Shown piece by piece: positions 59,829 to 64,000 of a DNA stretch of 64,000 nt. Every line of letters begins with the position of its first letter. The stretch's first letter is position 1. Source of the DNA: Rhizobiaceae bacterium (GTDB lineage: Bacteria > Pseudomonadota > Alphaproteobacteria > Rhizobiales > Rhizobiaceae); contig JAMLJA010000007.1 in the NCBI GenBank assembly GCA_023953905.1, positions 161,379-225,378 on the forward strand, in the 5' to 3' direction. The notes under the pieces are model-generated. The model saw only the letters and a program-made list of their open reading frames with translations, was not told the DNA's origin and did not search any database. The position numbers and the translations under genes are program-made.

Positions 59829-60890
59829 ATGAATACGCGCAAGGACAGGCTACGTTCTCTCTTCGGAGGTCAGGCTGGCGAAGACCTCGCGCAAACATCT
59901 GCGCTGTCCACGCCCCCGCGTCCCGCCAATGAGGCCGGCACCAAGCGCGCGACCCCCTCGGCGGTCAAGGCGATGGGCCTGTCGCTCGGCGCTCTGTCGC
60001 AAGAGGTCGAGGATGCGCGGCGGCTGCGCGACATGCTGGCATCTGGCGAGCAGGTCGTGGAGATCGATCCGACCGCGCTTGAACGGTCGCCCTATCTCGA
60101 CCGGCTCAGTGACGGCGCCAGCAATGACGAGGATTTCGAGGCGCTCAAGTCCAGCATGGCCGAACATGGCCAGCAGGTTCCCATACTCGTGCGACCCCAT
60201 CCTGACGCGACGAAGGCTGCAAATGGCATCTTTCAGATCGCCTATGGTCATCGGCGCGTGCATGCGGCGCGCGAGTTGGGACGGCCGATCCGTGCGGTGG
60301 TACGCGCGCTGGACGATGCGGCTCTGGCATTGGCCCAGGGCAAGGAAAACGCGGAACGCCGCGCCCTGAGTTTCATCGAGCGGGCGTTCTTTGCACGAAC
60401 CTTGATAGATCACGGCTTTGACAGGAGCACCGCACAGGCTGCCCTGGCCATCCACAAGTCGGAGATGTCGCGTTTGCTCCAGGTGGCGGAAGCAGTTCCG
60501 CTTCGCGTCGTTCGCGCCATCGGACCAGCGCCGAAAGCGGGCAGGCCGCGCTGGCTCGCACTGGGCGATCTGTTCGCGAAAGACAGTGGCGGGATCACCA
60601 ATGAGGAGATCGCGTCCGAGGAGTTTCGCCAGGCCGACAGCGATACGCGCTTTCAGCGCTTGTTCGATCGCCTCAAGGCATCGGCGGCGCGCAAGGGCGA
60701 ATCGGCGCAGCAGAAGACCGATGCGATCGCGGACGGGCAGGGCAGAACCATCGCGCAACTGGCGCGATCGGGGCGTGTCACGCGCCTGACTATTCCTGAC
60801 AGTGCCGGCGAAGGGTTTGCTGGATATGTCGCAGAGCGATTGCCTGAGCTTTACGCGGCCTTTGCGGCTCGAGGCGTCAGCGAGAAATGA
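59829..60890 (+). CDS. repB: RepB, ParB-type centromere-binding protein of repABC replicon
   Basis: 353 residues, ATG 59829 with AAGGAG upstream. The RepB N-terminus is MNTRKDRLRSLFGG. The ParB/Srx-like nucleotide domain carries RLSDGASNDEDFEALKSSMAEHGQQVPILVRPHPD and YGHRRVHAARELG (the GxxRRxxA block). A helix-turn-helix region (GFDRSTAQAALAIHKSEMSRLLQVAEAVP) is followed by a C-terminal dimerisation part. It binds parS (59697) and works with RepA. Confidence 0.93.
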   Translation: MNTRKDRLRSLFGGQAGEDLAQTSALSTPPRPANEAGTKRATPSAVKAMGLSLGALSQEVEDARRLRDMLASGEQVVEIDPTALERSPYLDRLSDGASNDEDFEALKSSMAEHGQQVPILVRPHPDATKAANGIFQIAYGHRRVHAARELGRPIRAVVRALDDAALALAQGKENAERRALSFIERAFFARTLIDHGFDRSTAQAALAIHKSEMSRLLQVAEAVPLRVVRAIGPAPKAGRPRWLALGDLFAKDSGGITNEEIASEEFRQADSDTRFQRLFDRLKASAARKGESAQQKTDAIADGQGRTIAQLARSGRVTRLTIPDSAGEGFAGYVAERLPELYAAFAARGVSEK

Positions 60891-60967
60891 CGAGAGATTG
60901 CCGGTGGGCTCGCCGCCTGTCCGGCATGTGTAGGTAGAACGGAAACGGAAGCGGAGAAGCAGGCAAG

Positions 60968-61018
60968 AAAAAAGGCCCCCAGAACGTCACCATCCCGGAA
61001 GCCCCTTTCGATGTAGCA
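60968..61018 (-). ncRNA. Counter-transcribed RNA (incompatibility RNA) between repB and repC
   Basis: In the 217-base repB-repC gap the minus strand has a TTGACA box (61052-61047), a 17-base spacer and a weak -10 (TTCTCT, 61029-61024), so a transcript would start near 61018. It ends in an intrinsic terminator: GGCTTCC (61003-60997) pairs with GGGGGCC (60980-60974) using two G-U pairs, extended by AAAGG with the U-run, ending at TTTTTT (60973-60968). Its size of about 50 bases and its location match the small antisense RNA that lowers repC expression in repABC plasmids. Confidence 0.75.
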
Positions 61019-61107
61019 ATCAGAGAGAATCACTTCCGAGTCATGCTGTCAAGGCATGGGTGCGTCCCGGCCGCGTATTTCTATGCCTCGAGCACGAGGT
61101 GACTCGA

Positions 61108-62367
61108 ATGACGGACAATTTTGCAACGACGCCTTTTGGCGGCGGACGGTTTGGTATTGCCGATTTTCAACGAAGACAACGTGTCGATAGCCGACGGGCC
61201 GCCCTCAAGAAGGGTGGAAACGATACTGGCAAAGCAGAGAAATGGCAGTTGATCCGAGCCCTCTCGGAGGCTCGCGCAGCCTATGGGCTTTCGGATCGCA
61301 CGCTGGCGGTTCTGGAAGCGCTGCTGAGCTTCCACCAGGAGCGTGAGCTGGACGGGTCTCAGCCGATTATCGTCTTTCCGTCGAACGCCGAGCTTTCCCT
61401 GCGCAGCCGCGGAATGGCCGACGCGACGCTGCGGCGGCATCTTGCCGCTTTGGTTGAGGCAGGGCTCATCCTGCGGCGCGACAGTCCCAACGGAAAGCGC
61501 TACTGCCGGCGAGACGGGCAGGGCGATGTCGAGACTGCCTTTGGCTTTGATCTCTCCCCGCTTGCGCTTGCAGCTGCTGAAATTCACGCAGTGGCAGAGC
61601 AGGTGAGGGCGCAGTCGCGGCTCTGCCAGAAGCTGCGCGGCGAGATCACCATCCATCTGCGCGATACCGGCCGCGTCATCGAGGCTGCGCTGGCCGAAGG
61701 CCGCTCGGGCAAGTGGGAAAACCACATGCTCGAGCTTGCGCCACTTGGCCGCCGCATCTCCAGACAGGCGCCCTGCGAAGTTCTGAAACAGCGCTTGGAT
61801 GAGCTGGTAAAGCTTCGTGCGCGGGTCGAGACAGACTACCTCAACAGTCTCGATGAAAAAGAAATGAGCGCCAATGACGCCAATTCCGAGCGGCACTATC
61901 AGAATTCAAAAACAGATCACCAATTTGAAACTAGCTCAGAACAAGAGCTGAAGCGAGACGCCGAGCCAATTGTACTGGAAACTGAGCGCCTGGACAGTGA
62001 CAAGGCGGTCCCTATCAATCCGGAAGAATCGCGACACGCGCCCGAAACCAAGGGAATGACGATACCGCTGCCGTATCTGCTTTCAGTGTGCCCAATGCTC
62101 GCAAGCTACGCTCGTGACGGCATTTCCAGTTGGACCGATGTGCTGACAACAGCCGCACTTGTGCGCTCAATGCTCGGGATTTCGCCTGATGCATGGCGCC
62201 AGGCGCGCGAAGCGATGGGAGACATCGCCGCGGCAGTCACGGTGGCGGCAATCCTGGAACGGGCCGACGCAATACGCTCGCCGGGCGGCTATTTGCGGGC
62301 GCTCACGGAGAGAGCCGAGGCGGGTCGGTTTTCGCTTAAACCGATGTTGCAGGCGCTTGAACAGTGA
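61108..62367 (+). CDS. repC: RepC replication initiator of repABC replicon
   Basis: 419 residues from ATG 61108 (GAGGTGA upstream; the frame opens 16 codons earlier). It starts MTDNFATTPFGGGRFGIADF. A winged-helix N-terminal half (KWQLIRALSEARAAYGLSDRTLAVLEALLSFH, NAELSLRSRGMADATLRRHLAALVEAGLILRRDSPNGKRY) is typical of alphaproteobacterial RepC, with a variable acidic stretch (residues about 250-310) and a conserved C-terminus (ISPDAWRQAREAMGDIAAAVTVAAILERADAIRSPGGYLRALTERAEAGRFS). It starts replication at an origin inside its own gene. Confidence 0.93.
   Translation: MTDNFATTPFGGGRFGIADFQRRQRVDSRRAALKKGGNDTGKAEKWQLIRALSEARAAYGLSDRTLAVLEALLSFHQERELDGSQPIIVFPSNAELSLRSRGMADATLRRHLAALVEAGLILRRDSPNGKRYCRRDGQGDVETAFGFDLSPLALAAAEIHAVAEQVRAQSRLCQKLRGEITIHLRDTGRVIEAALAEGRSGKWENHMLELAPLGRRISRQAPCEVLKQRLDELVKLRARVETDYLNSLDEKEMSANDANSERHYQNSKTDHQFETSSEQELKRDAEPIVLETERLDSDKAVPINPEESRHAPETKGMTIPLPYLLSVCPMLASYARDGISSWTDVLTTAALVRSMLGISPDAWRQAREAMGDIAAAVTVAAILERADAIRSPGGYLRALTERAEAGRFSLKPMLQALEQ
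61850..61990. other. AT-rich segment inside repC, candidate oriV
   Basis: About 140 bases that are visibly AT-rich compared with the rest of repC (for example AAAAAGAAATGAGCGCC and CAATTTGAAACTAGC). In other repABC plasmids oriV is an AT-rich segment in the middle of repC. No iterons are seen. The protein segment it encodes is low in complexity and non-conserved looking, so the bases are free to vary. Confidence 0.6.
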
Positions 62368-62411
62368 GAGGGGAGGGGACCAGCGGCATGACGCCTGGGG
62401 TTTACCAAGGA

Positions 62412-62669
62412 TTAACCATAGCCTCGGCGTCGCTTGGCTTCTGCGTAGCGCGCCATGGCGCGGCACGCGGTTGCGCGATCGGGGCAGATCTCGATGATCT
62501 GGCGGCCATGGCAGCCCAATCGCCCCCAGCGGCGGACCACCGCGATATCGCCGAACAAGGTGGGCTCAATGGACAGCGCATAATAGCGCGCCATGTTGCG
62601 CTGCGCGTCGATCCGTCGAAGAAGAAGCGTAGATCCGTCCATGCGCCAAACTGAACAGGGCCTGTTCAT
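62412..62669 (-). CDS. WGR-domain protein
   Basis: 85 residues from ATG 62669, no strong ribosome-binding site; the frame runs far upstream but that part is antisense to the recombinase gene. Almost the whole chain is the WGR domain: LRRIDAQRNMARYYALSIEPTLFGDIAVVRRWGRLGCHGRQIIEIC, then ATACRAMARYAEAKRRRGYG. This domain is believed to bind nucleic acid in PARP and other proteins; free-standing small versions are common next to plasmid and phage genes in rhizobia. It ends 45 bases past the convergent repC gene. Confidence 0.88.
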   Translation of the reverse strand: MNRPCSVWRMDGSTLLLRRIDAQRNMARYYALSIEPTLFGDIAVVRRWGRLGCHGRQIIEICPDRATACRAMARYAEAKRRRGYG

Positions 62670-62791
62670 GGCGTCCAACGCATTCGATGAATCAATGTCG
62701 CGGGATCGATTCACGGCGCAAATGGGTTGCGAGCGACGCCTTAAAGGCAGGTTCGAAGGAAGGTCTCGGCTGAATTGAGGGTTTTTGTGCC

Positions 62792-63976
62792 CTAAAGTCC
62801 GCTTGCCTTGGTGAGATTCACGCGGAATCTGTCCCGCCTGCGCTGGTATTTTCGGGTCATTTCTGCTGACGCGTGGCCGAGCTGCTTCTGGACATAGCGT
62901 TCGTCGACTTCCGCCGAAGAGGCCAGGCCTGCCCTGAGCGAATGTCCGGCAAAGAGCTTTGCCCGTTCCTTCTCGCTCAGATCCTCGCGCACGCCGGCAG
63001 CCAGAGCCGTGCGCTTGATGAGGCGCGCAACCTCCTGGTCGTTGAGACGCTCGGATCCGACAGCCTTGCCCTGACCCGTCACACGACGAAACAGCGGGCC
63101 GTGCGCGATGCGGGCAAATTTCAGCCAGGTCTGGAGTGCCGCGACAGGGCAGGTGGCATCCGAAGATCCGCGCCCGACTTCCACCTCGCGCCATCCGGTT
63201 TTGCCGCGCAGCGTCACCAAGAGCCCCTTGTCGAGGATGTCGGTCCAGCCACGGCCATCCTCCGTCTGGTCACGACCGACATCGAGACCGACGATCTCAG
63301 AGCGACGCAGGCCGCCGGCAAAGCCCAGCAGCAACATCGCTCGATCTCTCAGGCCGCGCAGGGTTCCCCGGTCGAGCGTTTCCAGCATGGCGACAAGATC
63401 TTCGGGCAGAATGGCTTCCTTCTGCACCGGCGGTTTTGCGTGCGTGTTGCGAATGCCGGCAAGCACGGTCGCTATGTGACGGTCTTTCCTGTCGAGTGGC
63501 TGGCCGCGCTGGGCAAAATTCCAGCTGAGCGACGACAGGCGTCTTTCGATCGTGGACACCGAGTTGGGCTTTTTCGTCCCGCTGACGGTGCCCGATGCGC
63601 AGGCTGTCATATAGAGGCCGACCACCTGCGGATCGGGTGGCGACAGGTCAAACCCCTGCCTGCGGCACCAACTGGCAAAGTGTTTCCAGTCGGCTGCATA
63701 GGCGCGACGCGTGTTGGCGGAACTCGCTGCCTCGACATAGGCGCGGGCGCGGTCGGCCAGTGGTGCGAGATGAGCAGGCAGGCGCGTTGTCGCGTTCTGC
63801 GCATCGGGGATGGAAGGAGAGGGCAGGTTTGGACCGTTTCCGGTCGGCCGCGCCATCTCCATCACGGCCTCGATGATATCCGGAAGATCGTCGGTTTCCG
63901 GCAATTCCAGAGGACCGGACTGGCCCGTCACCGATAATTCATCCTTTGGCCCCATGCTGTGGGACGGTCCGGACAC
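62792..63976 (-). CDS. Tyrosine recombinase (XerC/integrase family)
   Basis: 394 residues from ATG 63976 (an internal ATG at 63955 is possible). The N-terminal SAM-like core-binding domain (ADRARAYVEAASSANTRRAYAADWKHFASWCRRQGFDL) is followed by the catalytic domain: Arg in GFAGGLRRSEIVGL, the HSLRAG box (HxxR), LGHASAEM and the nucleophile tyrosine in TRKYQRR. It acts at an unseen site. A role in multimer resolution or in integration of the replicon is likely, given its position next to repABC. The first 60 residues are a proline-rich leader. Confidence 0.92.
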   Translation of the reverse strand: MSGPSHSMGPKDELSVTGQSGPLELPETDDLPDIIEAVMEMARPTGNGPNLPSPSIPDAQNATTRLPAHLAPLADRARAYVEAASSANTRRAYAADWKHFASWCRRQGFDLSPPDPQVVGLYMTACASGTVSGTKKPNSVSTIERRLSSLSWNFAQRGQPLDRKDRHIATVLAGIRNTHAKPPVQKEAILPEDLVAMLETLDRGTLRGLRDRAMLLLGFAGGLRRSEIVGLDVGRDQTEDGRGWTDILDKGLLVTLRGKTGWREVEVGRGSSDATCPVAALQTWLKFARIAHGPLFRRVTGQGKAVGSERLNDQEVARLIKRTALAAGVREDLSEKERAKLFAGHSLRAGLASSAEVDERYVQKQLGHASAEMTRKYQRRRDRFRVNLTKASGL

Positions 63977-64000
63977 TCGATGAGGGCGTTTTTCGGGGTT

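Noticed and set aside
1..64000. CRISPR arrays, tRNA or rRNA genes and insertion sequences
   Set aside because: No regularly spaced repeats, tRNA-like cloverleaf with CCA context or transposase motifs were noticed on reading; a tRNAscan or IS search would be the decisive check.

Overview
The window is high-GC DNA from an alphaproteobacterium, most likely of the order Hyphomicrobiales (Mesorhizobium, Aminobacter or Chelativorans type). It appears to come from a large secondary replicon (megaplasmid or chromid). The clearest sign is a complete repABC module at 58.4-62.4 kb: RepA (ParA type), RepB (ParB type) and RepC in order, a perfect 16-bp parS palindrome between repA and repB, and a counter-transcribed RNA locus between repB and repC. 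The other genes fit this assignment: many periplasmic-binding-protein importers (TRAP, TAXI-TRAP, peptide ABC, CUT1 sugar ABC), a catabolic enzyme for each importer, and a dedicated GntR, IclR, DeoR, LacI or DctB/DctD-like regulator beside most of them. I found no rRNA, tRNA, CRISPR array or transposase.

Layout. 0-2 kb: end of a TetR regulator coupled to a DHDPS-family aldolase or lyase, then a PhnA/YjdM-like protein. 2-6.8 kb: a YhaO/YhaN (SbcCD-like) nuclease-ATPase pair. 6.9-17.3 kb: a minus-strand operon (RraA-like protein, peptide-type ABC importer, IlvD/Edd dehydratase, neutral-ceramidase-like hydrolase) divergent from a GntR/FCD regulator. 17.3-25.9 kb: an SDR, a class IV aminotransferase, a TAXI-TRAP importer and a DctB/DctD-like two-component system. 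26-38.5 kb: two divergent arms around an IclR gene. The minus arm holds TRAP importer, SDR, split transketolase, acyl-CoA ligase and a second SDR; the plus arm holds IclR, a tandem-PPC protein and a BisC-type molybdoenzyme. 38.5-41.3 kb: a polyamine block with an intact carboxynorspermidine/saccharopine dehydrogenase-like gene, a frameshifted carboxynorspermidine decarboxylase, and an upstream 71-codon ORF with attenuator-like hairpins. 41.4-45 kb: a metal P-type ATPase and a ketoglutarate-semialdehyde dehydrogenase. 45-56.9 kb: a putrescine/iron-type ABC importer, a LOG-like protein, DeoR, nucleoside hydrolase, LacI and a CUT1 sugar importer. 56.9-58 kb: an M20 peptidase. 58-64 kb: repABC, a WGR protein and a tyrosine recombinase.

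The genes form self-contained import-and-degrade modules: a binding protein and permease bring in a small acid, sugar or conjugate, the adjacent enzymes process it, and the adjacent regulator probably senses it. The least explained are the IclR-centred 26-38.5 kb module (split transketolase, AMP ligase, BisC-type oxidoreductase, PPC protein) and the 6.9-17.3 kb module (ceramidase-like hydrolase, sugar-acid dehydratase, RraA-like enzyme). In neither can the substrate be named from sequence. A recurring structural feature is a strong stem-loop directly after the binding-protein gene in four of the six import systems. Functions are assigned from motifs and family resemblance read by eye; no database search was run.
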